From Blastobasis lacticolella (taxonomy: Eukaryota; Arthropoda; Insecta; Lepidoptera; Blastobasidae): 64,000 nucleotides of DNA. This document shows, piece by piece, positions 56,001 through 64,000 of the stretch. The position numbers were made by a program, and so were the translations under genes. Numbering within the stretch: position 1 is the first letter of the stretch; each line of letters starts with the position of its first letter. The stretch covers positions 4,666,001 to 4,730,000 of the forward strand of contig LR990060.1 of the NCBI GenBank assembly GCA_905147135.1. The letters are read 5' to 3'. The notes beneath the pieces are model-generated. The model was not told the origin of the DNA, ran no database searches, and worked only from the letters and a program-made list of their open reading frames with translations.

Positions 56001-56454
56001 CATGTGAAAATACCAGCGCCGGTCTAGCACAAGACTCGATAATTAGTAAATCAAAATATTTACTGTCATATTTCAATATTTTTTGCACCTCGCTGTCACT
56101 AATTTGTATGTCAATGAGTTTATTATAAAATTTACCTATTGCATAACTTTGGGTAGCTGCATCAACTTGGTTCCCTGTGGTTATTTTACGCAAAGGAGCT
56201 GATATTAAATTGTATGAAATGTCATGTACGTCTATCTCCATTAAATTCTCTGGGGTACGTCCTTTAGGGAAAGCTGGATCAGTTGTAATCACTGTCACTT
56301 CGTGGCCGCGTCTTGCTAGCTCTTCAAACAATGGCCTGAACACTACTTGATGGCTTATCGACGGAGATGGGATTACGCCCAATATTTTTGCTGACTCAAT
56401 ACTAATCAAAGACACGCTAAGCGCTAGAAAAATATAAGGAACTGACCTCCACAT
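52814..56454 (-). CDS. UDP-glycosyltransferase, complete four-exon gene (UGT33-like)
   Basis: The enzyme transfers a sugar, usually glucose in insects, from the UDP-sugar to small lipophilic compounds, on the lumenal side of the ER membrane. Exons on the minus strand: 56454-55621, 55374-55152, 55067-54848 and 53099-52814. The intron phases (0, 1, 2) join exactly, with GT and AG at every boundary, giving 520 residues, the usual insect length. Visible features: signal peptide (residues 1-22), probable catalytic His35 (SISHQ) and Asp135 (YFDLL), a full UGT signature at 360-388 (FITQGGLQSTDEA to MSGDQ), a membrane helix at about 482-505 and a short basic tail ending KIKKN, a KxKxx ER-retrieval motif. 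The sequence suggests the lepidopteran UGT33 group; that subfamily call is from memory. Nothing in the gene looks broken. Confidence 0.92.
53363..53482 (+). mobile_element. LINE 3' end, sense to plus strand
   Basis: GGTTGCCTGGAAGAGATCGC, AGCGATAAGGCCGCCCTTGT, ATGTACAATAAAGTG and an AAATAAATAAATAA tail make up a very common lepidopteran LINE terminus. It is antisense to the UGT gene. Confidence 0.65.
53605..53945 (-). mobile_element. tRNA-derived SINE family 1, near full length, in UGT intron 3
   Basis: The plus strand runs from CTAATATCCCGGTTATGTTC through GACTGCCGTCTGACCTCCG, TTGGATCATAGTTACACATT and GTAGGTTTCTTCACGATG to the inverted head (GATCGAACTCGGTACCTCAC, ACCCACCAACGCTG). It is in the same orientation as the UGT transcript. 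Confidence 0.8.
54012..54175 (+). pseudogene. R1-type LINE ORF2 C-terminal fragment
   Basis: It reads EHGCFGKYLYQIAKREAT and PMCHHCGAAKDSAQHTLQVC, then AAWESEWRAVIT: the zinc-knuckle C-terminus (CHHC...H...C) of R1-clade ORF2 proteins. A short fragment, antisense to UGT. 54176-54435 may be more of the same element but is not readable. Confidence 0.75.
54436..54605 (-). mobile_element. LINE 3' end (Jockey-type), sense to UGT
   Basis: The plus strand reads CAGACAAACAGGCAAGCGGG, CCACCTGATGGAAAGCGGTC, CACCGCCGCCTATGGACATC and ACCAATGCGTTGCCCGCCTC: the reverse complement of the LINE 3' end also seen at 13752. Confidence 0.65.
54848..55067 (-). CDS. UGT exon 3 (UDP-sugar-binding signature)
   Basis: The acceptor is TTGATTTTTCAG and the donor GTATTG. 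It completes Lys353 and encodes HPNVKLFITQGGLQSTDEAI, then AAVPLIGIPMSGDQWFNVEK and LKIGLRLNLDS up to NTVINDN. The full UGT signature is intact. Confidence 0.92.
55152..55374 (-). CDS. UGT exon 2
   Basis: The acceptor is TTGTTGTCGTAG and the donor GTAAGA. It encodes ELKYYLDSSKSGVIYMSFGT, then NIDPSTLSPEIIQMF, DILWKWNEDTLPGQTKNIRI and GKWFPQSDLL, the standard donor-binding half with the WFPQSDLL motif. Confidence 0.92.
55621..56454 (-). CDS. UGT exon 1 (signal peptide and acceptor-binding domain)
   Basis: The 278 codons end exactly at the donor GTAAGT (phase 0). The ATG at 56454 is the first after the predicted start site. It begins MWRSVPYIFLALSVSLISIE (signal peptide), then ILGVIPSPSISHQVVFRPLF, with the probable catalytic His35, and RRGHEVTVITTDP. 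The N-terminal domain binds the acceptor and differs most among family members. Confidence 0.93.
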
Positions 56455-56474
56455 TATAAAAGAAATAAACTGGT

Positions 56475-56511
56475 ACTGATCAGATTCTCTCTATTGAGTC
56501 ACTCTTTTATA
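56475..56511 (-). promoter_or_regulatory. UGT core promoter: TATA box and TCAGT initiator
   Basis: On the minus strand TATAAAAG lies at 56511-56504. The arthropod initiator TCAGT lies at 56479-56475, with its A at 56477, 34 bp downstream of the first T of the TATA box and close to the usual spacing. This gives a 5' leader of only about 22 bases before the ATG at 56454. Confidence 0.65.
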
Positions 56512-56739
56512 GTAATGTTTTTAGTGATAATTTTTTCCACACAGCATGATTACTCAAGGTAAGGAATTGGAGTACCAGATAAGATACTTGATAAATAAAT
56601 AAAGCAGTGATAACGTGTTGATAACACCTCTTACCACAGTTGTTATCAATAATGAGCGAACTAAATCGGACAGTCATAATACGTGGGATGGTCCATAATT
56701 TTTTAGTTAAACATAAATTAATAGAAATATTATAAAAGT

Positions 56740-56915
56740 TTATTTAGATTTTTTCAAAGTATTCTCCTGCAACATGTATGCACTTATGACATACTTCAAA
56801 ACAAGAAATAAAATGTTCTCGTGGAAGGTCGAAAAAAAGGCGCCTAAATTCGTCTACTGCTTCATCCGCCGTAGCAAATCTTCGTCCCCGCAATGATTTC
56901 TTTAGTGTGGGTGTG
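56740..56915 (-). pseudogene. mariner transposase C-terminal relic
   Basis: The minus strand reads TPTLKKSLRGRRFATADEAV, then DEFRRLFFDLPREHFISCFE and CHKCIHVAGEYFEKI before a stop, the C-terminal end of mariner-family transposases (…W/C-x-KCI…GEYFE). Only about 55 residues remain and the catalytic D,D motifs are absent. It lies 0.23 kb upstream of the UGT promoter. Confidence 0.7.
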
Positions 56916-56919
56916 ATGG

Positions 56920-58758
56920 GACGCTAATAATTTAAATTCATAAAACATAACCCTGCTTCTGTCGAAGTCGAGTAATAACATTGGCGTGGTTTGAACGTTT
57001 GCTAACTTACATGTAGCACCTACTAAAATTCCGAAAACCAAAACGAATTTGTCACACGATATTATGTTAGTTTGAATGAGCAATAAATTCCCAAAAAGGT
57101 CGAGCTTAATCACAAGGGTCACACTTGTAAGTGAGAAAAAAATAAAAGTTCGCATTCCAAATGTCGAATAAATTCACGCTGAGATATCGATGTGAAGACA
57201 ATACTAAAAAAGCGAACAAGCTAGCCTAAGAATAAAAACTATCATAAAAACAAAGGTTTCAGATACATTTATATAAATCTGTATCCTAAGTATTACGACT
57301 TAAGGATGCTTTTCAAATATGATATTACGCGGCCAACCGTTGGACAATTTCAGGGACAAGAGAGCGAGACAAATTCAGCCGGTGGTGAAACGGCGCGATC
57401 GCGAGAAGCGACGGGATTAGTAGATTGGTCTTCCCGCCACAAGGGATGATGCGCAGGCGTCGTTGCCATCCACAACAACCAAAGGACACCAAACAACACA
57501 AGCAAAGAAGAACCTTATGTTAATTAGAGTAGATACTGAAATTGTAATAAGTAATTCATCTCTATTATAATTAAGTCAGCTAGACGAATCGAGGGGTAGA
57601 GGGTGGACTTCTTAGTTCGGAGCGGAGCGAAGTAGCTGGGCGAGCAACGGAGCATTTATTAAGATTAGATCTTGAAGTCTAATAATGTAAAATTATATTA
57701 AATTTTGATTTACTAATAAATTAGAGTCAGTGTATATTAGCAGTCGGTGACAAAAGTTAATTTGATACCTTCTATATTTATGTAAATGGTTTAGGTATTA
57801 ATTGAATCGAGCTGATTAATTACATTCATAAATTTCATCAATTTCCATTAGAATTCTCATTATTAGAGATTTTTATAACATAGTTTAATTTAATCAAGAT
57901 GTAAAGTAGAAGTTACCCCAATCGATTGACATTTACATTTAATTTTAACATAGTTATTAACTACAAATTATCTCTGCATGAGATAATTAGAGCACGGTAA
58001 TATTTGAACAGAATATGCCGAAGGCTATATATGTCTATCATCATCAAATCAAGTAATTAATGTGTCTGATATATACGAGATCATTATGTGCTATTGTTTG
58101 ACTAAATTCAACCAAAGCCTATGTATATGTATGTATTGTGTGTACGTTAACGTTCATTATCACGTTAACTAGTCCCTGTGTGAAATATGGTAATTGTGGC
58201 ATTATTGTATGTGGTATTATTTGAATACAATGATACCAGACCTACCTATGTCGTATCTGGGACGCTTGGGAGTTTGTTATGTACTTACATTGAAATCATC
58301 ATCAATGACGAATACTCCAAGATATATATATATATATATATACGTGTGGGTTGGTCAATCACCACATGACTAGCCTAACCTCGACTTCCTGTTAGTAACG
58401 CTCAGCGTTGATGAGTCGAATACTTCACTGATAAGTTAGCATTTATATTGACTAATTATTTCACATTAATGGACTTAATTAAGCTTATGTTTGATTATAT
58501 GTTTTAACTTTTGCAAACCAAGTATGACGCTTTGACTTTTGATTATGTTAATGCAACTATTTGATTTGAACAGATAATTGTTTAAATAATATTATTTCTA
58601 ATATTTATTAGTTAATTAATCATAATTAGTCTTAATTGGGCGGAACTGGTTTTTGCGGAATTGGCCCTAGGAATCGAGGTCAGAATCACGAATTTCTCTA
58701 TTGTCAGAAATTCTTGGATAAAATCATAAAATAGTTTCAATCGTAGAGTCACAATTAG
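56920..58758. other. Non-coding stretch between UGT promoter and LINE
   Basis: No gene is seen. GC-richer patches occur at 57330-57480 and 57590-57650, and there is a TA dinucleotide run at 58321-58340. I recognise no element in them. Confidence 0.4.
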
Positions 58759-58759
58759 T

Positions 58760-58782
58760 AAGGTTAAGGTTAAGGTTAATGG
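58760..58782 (-). repeat. Terminal TTAACC repeats of the LINE
   Basis: The plus strand reads AAGGTTAAGGTTAAGGTTAA, three units next to the 3' end of the LINE. They mark its boundary. Confidence 0.7.
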
Positions 58783-58838
58783 GCTCCTCTTTCCGCACTT
58801 GAACTCAAACTTGGTCCTTTGTGCGTAGTTAAGGCGTG

Positions 58839-61800
58839 CTAGTTTAGCCAGCCCAGCTCCCTCCAGAAGTCCAGCAGTCTCTTCGGACGCTCGCAGATCT
58901 CTCGGAGGGACCCTGTTCCTAACGTGACTTTTACCCTGTGGTCCTTAAGTCCCTCACACTCCAGGACCGCATGGGCCGCTGTTTCCTCGTCTACTAGGCA
59001 TCCCCTGCATAAAGGGCTGTCTGTAGCTCCTATTGTGAACAGTAGTTTGTTCAGGGGGAGGTGTCCTGTTATTGTACCAACTACTGTCCTGAGTTCTGTC
59101 CGTTTGAGATCTAGCAGTTTATTAGTTAGTCTAGGTGATCGTTCGGTCACAACCAACTTCGTCTGTCTACATCCTATTGTGTTTTGCCAACGTTTATTGT
59201 GCTGGTCCGTAGTGTGTTTGCTCACCCATGCTCGCAGTGTGTTAAAAGAGAGGGGCAGGGACGGAGGAGGACCAGCAATTTCCGTCCCTGATCCCTTTCT
59301 TGCCAGCTCATCGGCGGCATCGTTCCCCATCGAATTGCTGTGACCCTTGATCCATTGTATCGTAACCCTGTTTGTCAGGGAGATATCTTCCAGTGCCTGG
59401 TGGCACTCCAGGATTAGGGCAGAGTTTATGCTGTTCTTTCCCAATGCCTTCAAGACTGACATGCTGTCCGATAAAATTCGGATACCTTGGTCGCTTATAC
59501 CAAGTCTCTTTACTCGCATGGCGGCCTGTGTGATTGCTACACACTCGCATTGGAATATGGTACTATGTTCCCCTAATGGTATGGAACTCTTAATATTCAG
59601 ATCCAGCGAGAAGATCCCTGCACCGGTGCCTTGGTCGGTCTTGGATCCGTCCGTATAGATACGGACTTCTCCTATTCCAGACCAGTCTGCCTCCGTTTCC
59701 GCAGTTTGTATCTGGTATCTCTTGCCAAATATGAACTGTTTTGCGATTCGGTCACACTTGGCCTCAAACATAGGGTTACTCTGAACCATTGTTTCCCATA
59801 AGGTTTGATGGGAGCCAAGTTTATTGTTCCATTGTCTTGTTATCTTAAGTCTTAGAATTGCCATCTTTGCCTCCTGCTGTATATGCAGATCAAGAGGTGG
59901 CAGTCCCAGTAATACTTCAAGTGAAGCTGATGGTGTCGAGCGCATACAGCCCGTTATGGCAGAGCATGCCATTCTCTGGAACCGTTGCAGCCTGTTGACC
60001 GCTGTATTGAGCTTGGTTCTGGACCACCAGGCCACCGCGCCATAGGCAACGAAAGGCCTCACCACGGCTGTATACAGCCACCTGGCAATCCTGGGGGAGA
60101 TTCCCCATGTTTTGCCAAGCAGTCTGCTACACTGCCACATTGAGATGCTGGCTTTGGCCAGTTTGTGTTCCAGATGTTTGTTCCATAACAGTTTGTTGTC
60201 GAAAATGACCCCAAGGTACTTGACCTCGTCTGTTAAGGATAGTTTGGTACCGAATAGCTTGGGGAGTCTGAGTTCTCCCAGATTCCTCTTGTGTGTGAAC
60301 AGGACCATCTCTGTCTTGGATGGATTGACCGAGAGGTCGTGCTCACTGCACCAGCTTTCGACTATTTTTAGTGCAGACCTCATGAGGTCGCACAGAACGT
60401 TCTCAAATGGTCCGCTAATAAGTATGGCTATGTCATCTGCATAGCCAGTTGTATGGAATCTGTTGTCATTTAACCGGCTTATAAGCTCGTTGACTACAAT
60501 ATTCCACAATAACGGAGATAAGACCCCACCCTGTGGGCATCCCCTAGCGACCACTGCTCTGGTTGTGTTATTTATCGTTATTCGTACGGCCCTGCGTCTC
60601 AGCATTGAGTCGATCCATCCGGCTATGGTATCTTTTACTCCATGCTTGATCAGTGCCTGATTGATGCTCCCAAAGTGTGTTTTGTCAAAAGCACCTTCTA
60701 TGTCTATGAAGACTCCTAGAGTGGATTGCTTAGACGCCATAGCGTGTTCGATGTGAGTCGTTACGCTATGCAATGCTGATTCTGTGCTTTTGCCTGCAGT
60801 GTATGCATGCTGATTTTTGTGGAGAGGGAACTTTATTAGCGCTGAGTCTCTGATGTCTCTGTCGCATATTCTTTCCAGGACCTTCAGCAGGAACGATGTC
60901 AGACTGATGGGCCTGAAAGCTTTGGGTTGTGTGTAGTCACTTTTGCCGGGCTTCGGAATAAACACAACCCTAACCTCTCTCCACTTTATCGGTATATATC
61001 TTTTAGCAAGACAGGCCCTGTATATACTGACCAAATGATCGAGTAGTCTCCCACCACACCATTTCAGTAGGCCGGGGAATATTCCATCCGGGCCTGGTGC
61101 CTTGTATGGTAGGAAACTGTCCATTGCCCATCTTACCTTATCTCTGGTCACAACTTTCTCAACTTGTTCCCATTCTGCTTTACTCGGATGGTGCTCCGCT
61201 GTCTCACTCCATGTCTGCTCATTGTTAATTTCGCAGCCCGGAAAGTGCGTGCCTAGCAGTAGCTCACATGTCTCCGAGTCCGTTTTAGTGTATGTTTTGT
61301 CAGGTTTGATTAGTGATCCTAGGTTGTGGACTTTATCGTTACTAAGTACGTTTTTTATCCTAGCAGCCTGGGTGTTCGATTCTATACCGGAGCAAAAGCG
61401 TCTCCAGCACTCCTCCTTCCGTTGCCGGACACGCTTCTTGTATTTCTTCTGGGTCTCCTTGTAGGTGTCCCAGTCACTGTCGCATCTTGTGTTTTTGGCC
61501 CTATTGAACTGCTTCCTAAGTTTCCGTTTTAGTTTCTCCAGTTCGGGTCCCCACCACTGATGCCGCGGTTTCGGTCCCGACCGAGGGGAAGTTAGGGGGC
61601 ATGTCTGTTCGTAGGCGTCTGTTAGAGTTAACGTTAGCTTGTCAACCTGTTTGTCTATGTCATTGTCTGTATGGTAGGTGGGTGGTATTGCTATCCTTGC
61701 TAGGGATTTCTCCGCACAAATCGCGTACCTAATACGGTCCGTTTTGCGAGGATTTCTGCTCACACTCCTTTCCCGGTTTTCTATGTTCAATTTAAATCTG

Positions 61801-62483
61801 ATCCATCGGTGATCAGAGCAGGAAGCCTCGTCAGACACATGCCAGTCCGAGATTAGGTTAGATGCCCGGTCCGATGCTAAAGTCAGATCTATTATTGTTT
61901 GAGCCCTACGTGTTACAAAAGTGGGTTCCGCGCCCCGATTGATTAACGAGAGTCTGGTTGTCATAAGATAATTAATAAGATCCTCACCTCTGCCGTTCGC
62001 GGTCTCGCTCCCCCATAGTGGGTGGTGCGCGTTTGCGTCCGTTGCGATGATTACCTCTAGGTCCTCTGCTTCGCAGTGCTGGATCAGACGTGCCAGCTCC
62101 GGTATGGGTGCCTCAGCGTCACTTGGCAGGTACGCCGATGCAAGCACCATCGGAGGCAGGTTGCTGTTGGGCGCGCTCCTGGTCCTGACAGTTGTCAGAT
62201 TCCTGGAACAATACTCGGTTAAGAGTACGGCGCTGACATGCTTGGGGACGTATATGCACGTACGAGGGTTACCCACCGTGGTGTCATAGATTAGGTCGCC
62301 TCCCAAGCTGCTCAGACCGTAGACCCTCCCTCCCCTGATCCACGGCTCCTGGATCATGGCTACAGTCAGTGGTTGTACCTCCAACATCCTGCGTAGGGAA
62401 GCCGTTGCAGTCTGACTGTGTTGGAGGTTGATCTGTAATACGTTAACCTTAGGAAGAGCTGGAGTCGTATGTAGCGAAGCCAT
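58839..62483 (-). CDS. LINE ORF2 polyprotein: endonuclease, reverse transcriptase, RNase H, zinc knuckle
   Basis: The ORF has 1214 codons from the ATG at 62483 to the stop at 58839. Numbers below count from the open codon at 62492, three residues earlier. APE-type endonuclease: QINLQ (20-24), IQEPW (47-51, Glu49), TDANAHHPLW (151-160) and SDHRW (226-230). Reverse transcriptase: APGPDG (465-470), FRPISLTSF (526-534), FIDIEGAFD (595-603, Asp597), GCPQGGVLSP (651-660) and GYADDIA (683-689). RNase H: YTDGSKTD (946-953), Glu983, SDS (1008-1010), and WIKGHSNSMGNDAADELA (1047-1064). A C-x2-C-x8-H-x4-C zinc knuckle lies at 1162-1179. All catalytic residues are present. The first 35 bases overlap the end of ORF1 in the +1 frame. 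The RNase H places it in the I/LOA/R1 side of LINEs; LOA is my best guess. Confidence 0.9.
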   Translation of the reverse strand: MASLHTTPALPKVNVLQINLQHSQTATASLRRMLEVQPLTVAMIQEPWIRGGRVYGLSSLGGDLIYDTTVGNPRTCIYVPKHVSAVLLTEYCSRNLTTVRTRSAPNSNLPPMVLASAYLPSDAEAPIPELARLIQHCEAEDLEVIIATDANAHHPLWGSETANGRGEDLINYLMTTRLSLINRGAEPTFVTRRAQTIIDLTLASDRASNLISDWHVSDEASCSDHRWIRFKLNIENRERSVSRNPRKTDRIRYAICAEKSLARIAIPPTYHTDNDIDKQVDKLTLTLTDAYEQTCPLTSPRSGPKPRHQWWGPELEKLKRKLRKQFNRAKNTRCDSDWDTYKETQKKYKKRVRQRKEECWRRFCSGIESNTQAARIKNVLSNDKVHNLGSLIKPDKTYTKTDSETCELLLGTHFPGCEINNEQTWSETAEHHPSKAEWEQVEKVVTRDKVRWAMDSFLPYKAPGPDGIFPGLLKWCGGRLLDHLVSIYRACLAKRYIPIKWREVRVVFIPKPGKSDYTQPKAFRPISLTSFLLKVLERICDRDIRDSALIKFPLHKNQHAYTAGKSTESALHSVTTHIEHAMASKQSTLGVFIDIEGAFDKTHFGSINQALIKHGVKDTIAGWIDSMLRRRAVRITINNTTRAVVARGCPQGGVLSPLLWNIVVNELISRLNDNRFHTTGYADDIAILISGPFENVLCDLMRSALKIVESWCSEHDLSVNPSKTEMVLFTHKRNLGELRLPKLFGTKLSLTDEVKYLGVIFDNKLLWNKHLEHKLAKASISMWQCSRLLGKTWGISPRIARWLYTAVVRPFVAYGAVAWWSRTKLNTAVNRLQRFQRMACSAITGCMRSTPSASLEVLLGLPPLDLHIQQEAKMAILRLKITRQWNNKLGSHQTLWETMVQSNPMFEAKCDRIAKQFIFGKRYQIQTAETEADWSGIGEVRIYTDGSKTDQGTGAGIFSLDLNIKSSIPLGEHSTIFQCECVAITQAAMRVKRLGISDQGIRILSDSMSVLKALGKNSINSALILECHQALEDISLTNRVTIQWIKGHSNSMGNDAADELARKGSGTEIAGPPPSLPLSFNTLRAWVSKHTTDQHNKRWQNTIGCRQTKLVVTERSPRLTNKLLDLKRTELRTVVGTITGHLPLNKLLFTIGATDSPLCRGCLVDEETAAHAVLECEGLKDHRVKVTLGTGSLREICERPKRLLDFWRELGWLN

Positions 62484-64000
62484 CACTACCAAGCAACTCC
62501 CTCTCCTCCTCGGACGAGGATCCCCTGTCCGCCGTCAGCGTTGCTTCCCGTCGCTTCTTAGAAGCGTCAGGAGGCTTCGCTGAGGTCGGGATCAGTGGCG
62601 GAGCAGCGGTGACACTGCCTGGTGTCCCCTGGCTGACCTCGGTCATGCGACCGGGTTTGCCTTGAGGATCCCCCTCGTCCCCGGGGCGGGCCCCAGGGTC
62701 GAGGTTTGGCTGCATCTGCTGCTCCTGAAGAGGCGCGGGCGCGTCAGCCGCACTAGCACTCCCCTCATCCCCGTACTTAACGTACACGGAGCCGACTCTG
62801 TAGCACAGTCGTCTCCCGTTCTTGTCCAGCAGGGCTACGTCGGCCTGCAGTATGCCCAGTATCAAACGGAGTTGCCCCTTCTCCTCCTGCACCTCCGAGT
62901 GATACACGGCCCACTGGTCGACGGCATGCCACGGGTTTTGTCCTACGAGGCGACGCCGGACAATGTCCAGGCCTTCGCCCCCGTACTTCGGTATTAGTAC
63001 GTACGCTTTCACCCTTTTCGGCAATTCAGACTGGCGTTTGACCACCAGTCTGGTACCAGGGTGTGGTGATTTGAACGTCTCCGCATTGTTGCGGAGCCAT
63101 TCCACCGAGCGATCGTCCCAACACCAAAGTTTGACAACCCCCTCGCCGAGTATCGGTCGTCCCCTGAAGCCAGGAGCTGAGGTCGTCGAAGCACTGCCGC
63201 TGGGAATCCCCAGTTGTCGGTCAATTGCCTCATCGATCTCAGCCTCAATGGCCTCGAGGTGTTCAGCCTTAAGTTCGCGGAAAGGCTCCGTAAGTATCGC
63301 CATGCACAAGTCCTTGGACATAAGCGCATCAGCGTAATTCACGGAGCCTTCCGGATGGCGTTTCGTCTTCGGACGTTTTGCAACGTCCGTTGGTGTTATT
63401 GAATCGTCCGGGCGATTCCGTTTAGCGGGCTTGCTGCTGTCGTCTTTTGTCTTGACGACCGGGGTCGACTGACGTGACGCCACTTGCTTCCCTGCTCTCT
63501 TGCCTCTGTATAAGCGGGCTTTAAAAGGCTCTGGGCCTCCTTCGGCTACTGGCACTGCCTTAGCACTTGCCTTCGCTGCTACCACTGGGGCGGCTGCGGC
63601 CGGCACCGCGCTTGGGCTCGGGGTCGCCTCCACTGATGAAAGCGCCCTGTTGCCATCTGCCTCGAGGTCCCTAGCCTTCTTTGCTTTGGCTTTTGCCTTC
63701 TCGCGCCTCACTTTACTAGAGACCCGTTTTTTTTTCTTTTTTTGTTTCGTTGCTGTGGCTGATGCCGCGGTCGGCTGTGGTCCGGGTCCGCCCACGCCCG
63801 AGATATCCCTCCTAGGAGACGATGTCTTCCTCGGAGTGACGCTCGGCATGGCTTCCTGTAGGTCGGATAGGTCCATTGCCGTACTTGCAGCTTCAGCCAC
63901 TGGTGCTGTAGTTGCATCTCCTGGTGCAGCCATAATTGGCGCAGGAGCTGCTGCTGGTGTTGATGGTACCGAGCCTGTACAGGCTGCGGCTGTTGGCGCA
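62449..64000 (-). CDS. LINE ORF1 protein, N-terminus outside the window
   Basis: An ATG lies at 63933, but the same frame stays open to the window edge with an Ala/Pro-rich reading (SVPSTPAAAPAPI just before it), so the true start may be further upstream. From 63933 it has 494 residues. Residues about 65-90 form a strongly basic Lys-rich segment (KQKKKKKRVSSKVRREKAKA). An Ala/Pro-rich part follows, then a folded domain (FRGRPILGEGVVKLWCWDDR, SVEWLRNNAETF, KVKAYVLIPKYGGEGL-like and VGQNPWHAVDQWAVYH), and an acidic Ser-rich end (SSEEERELLGSDG). No CCHC knuckles are seen, unlike R1 ORF1. The folded part recalls a domain (DUF4780) I associate with such elements; that is memory only. The stop lies inside ORF2. 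Confidence 0.8.
   Translation of the reverse strand, partial: APTAAACTGSVPSTPAAAPAPIMAAPGDATTAPVAEAASTAMDLSDLQEAMPSVTPRKTSSPRRDISGVGGPGPQPTAASATATKQKKKKKRVSSKVRREKAKAKAKKARDLEADGNRALSSVEATPSPSAVPAAAAPVVAAKASAKAVPVAEGGPEPFKARLYRGKRAGKQVASRQSTPVVKTKDDSSKPAKRNRPDDSITPTDVAKRPKTKRHPEGSVNYADALMSKDLCMAILTEPFRELKAEHLEAIEAEIDEAIDRQLGIPSGSASTTSAPGFRGRPILGEGVVKLWCWDDRSVEWLRNNAETFKSPHPGTRLVVKRQSELPKRVKAYVLIPKYGGEGLDIVRRRLVGQNPWHAVDQWAVYHSEVQEEKGQLRLILGILQADVALLDKNGRRLCYRVGSVYVKYGDEGSASAADAPAPLQEQQMQPNLDPGARPGDEGDPQGKPGRMTEVSQGTPGSVTAAPPLIPTSAKPPDASKKRREATLTADRGSSSEEERELLGSDGFATYDSSSS

Larger units (their letters stand above)
58759..64000 (-). mobile_element. RNase H-bearing LINE (LOA/R1/I group), nearly intact, 5' end outside window
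   Basis: On the minus strand: ORF1 (open to the window edge, stop at 62449), ORF2 (62483-58839), a short 3' untranslated region of about 60 bases, and a terminal array of three TTAACC-type units (58760-58780). LINEs of the R1/LOA/I group often end in such short tandem repeats instead of poly-A. Both frames are free of stops and frameshifts, so this is by far the youngest-looking element in the window. Confidence 0.85.

Noticed and set aside
58760..58782. Telomere-like repeat
   Set aside because: The unit is TTAACC, not the insect telomeric TTAGG, and it lies exactly at the end of a LINE.
58924..63337. Plus-strand ORFs of 60-139 codons across the LINE
   Set aside because: They are antisense shadows of the GC-richer LINE ORF1 and ORF2, which carry clear protein motifs on the minus strand.
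1..64000. CRISPR arrays, bacterial operons or viral replication genes
   Set aside because: Nothing of the kind is present. The repeats are eukaryotic transposons and tandem arrays, and the genes have spliceosomal introns.

Overview
The window looks like lepidopteran (moth or butterfly) nuclear DNA. It is AT-rich, genes are split by introns, and most of the length is transposable-element debris of kinds typical of Lepidoptera: tRNA-headed SINEs, RTE, Jockey, CR1-like and RNase H-bearing LINEs, Helitrons ending in CTAG, piggyBac-type TTAA elements, TA-target MITEs and a mariner relic. I cannot name a species, and every family name is given by eye, without a database search.

Host genes are few. 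(1) A complete insect UDP-glycosyltransferase lies on the minus strand at 52814-56454. It has four exons whose phases join exactly into a 520-residue protein with signal peptide, UGT signature, C-terminal membrane helix and ER-retrieval tail, preceded by a TATA box and a TCAGT initiator. (2) Two internal exons of a dpr-type immunoglobulin-superfamily gene (neuronal cell-surface recognition) lie on the plus strand at 11828-12005 and 23946-24082. They are separated by an 11.9-kb intron full of repeats, and a damaged partial copy of the second exon lies 0.3 kb further on. (3) A 151-bp open segment with good splice sites at 4004-4154 may be an exon of an unrecognised gene; its phase does not fit directly onto the dpr exons.

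Layout: 1-11.8 kb is repeats, with a 1.09-kb Helitron carrying about 73 copies of a 12-bp unit (4435-5522), nested SINE/MITE insertions and a 5S rRNA-like segment. 11.8-24.6 kb is the dpr region, with LINE relics, a Helitron and a piggyBac-type MITE in its intron. 24.6-41.8 kb is repeat debris and long AT-rich stretches with no recognisable gene. 41.8-51.4 kb is a dead CR1-like LINE on the minus strand whose ORF1 and ORF2 are separated by a 4.98-kb TTAA-flanked composite element with GC-rich ends. 52.8-56.5 kb is the UGT gene. 58.76 kb to the right edge is a nearly intact RNase H-bearing LINE on the minus strand, running off the window.

The genes do not form a pathway: the UGT serves conjugation of small lipophilic compounds and the dpr gene serves cell recognition. 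The history of the window is mainly the order of insertions, which several exact target-site duplications let one read directly.
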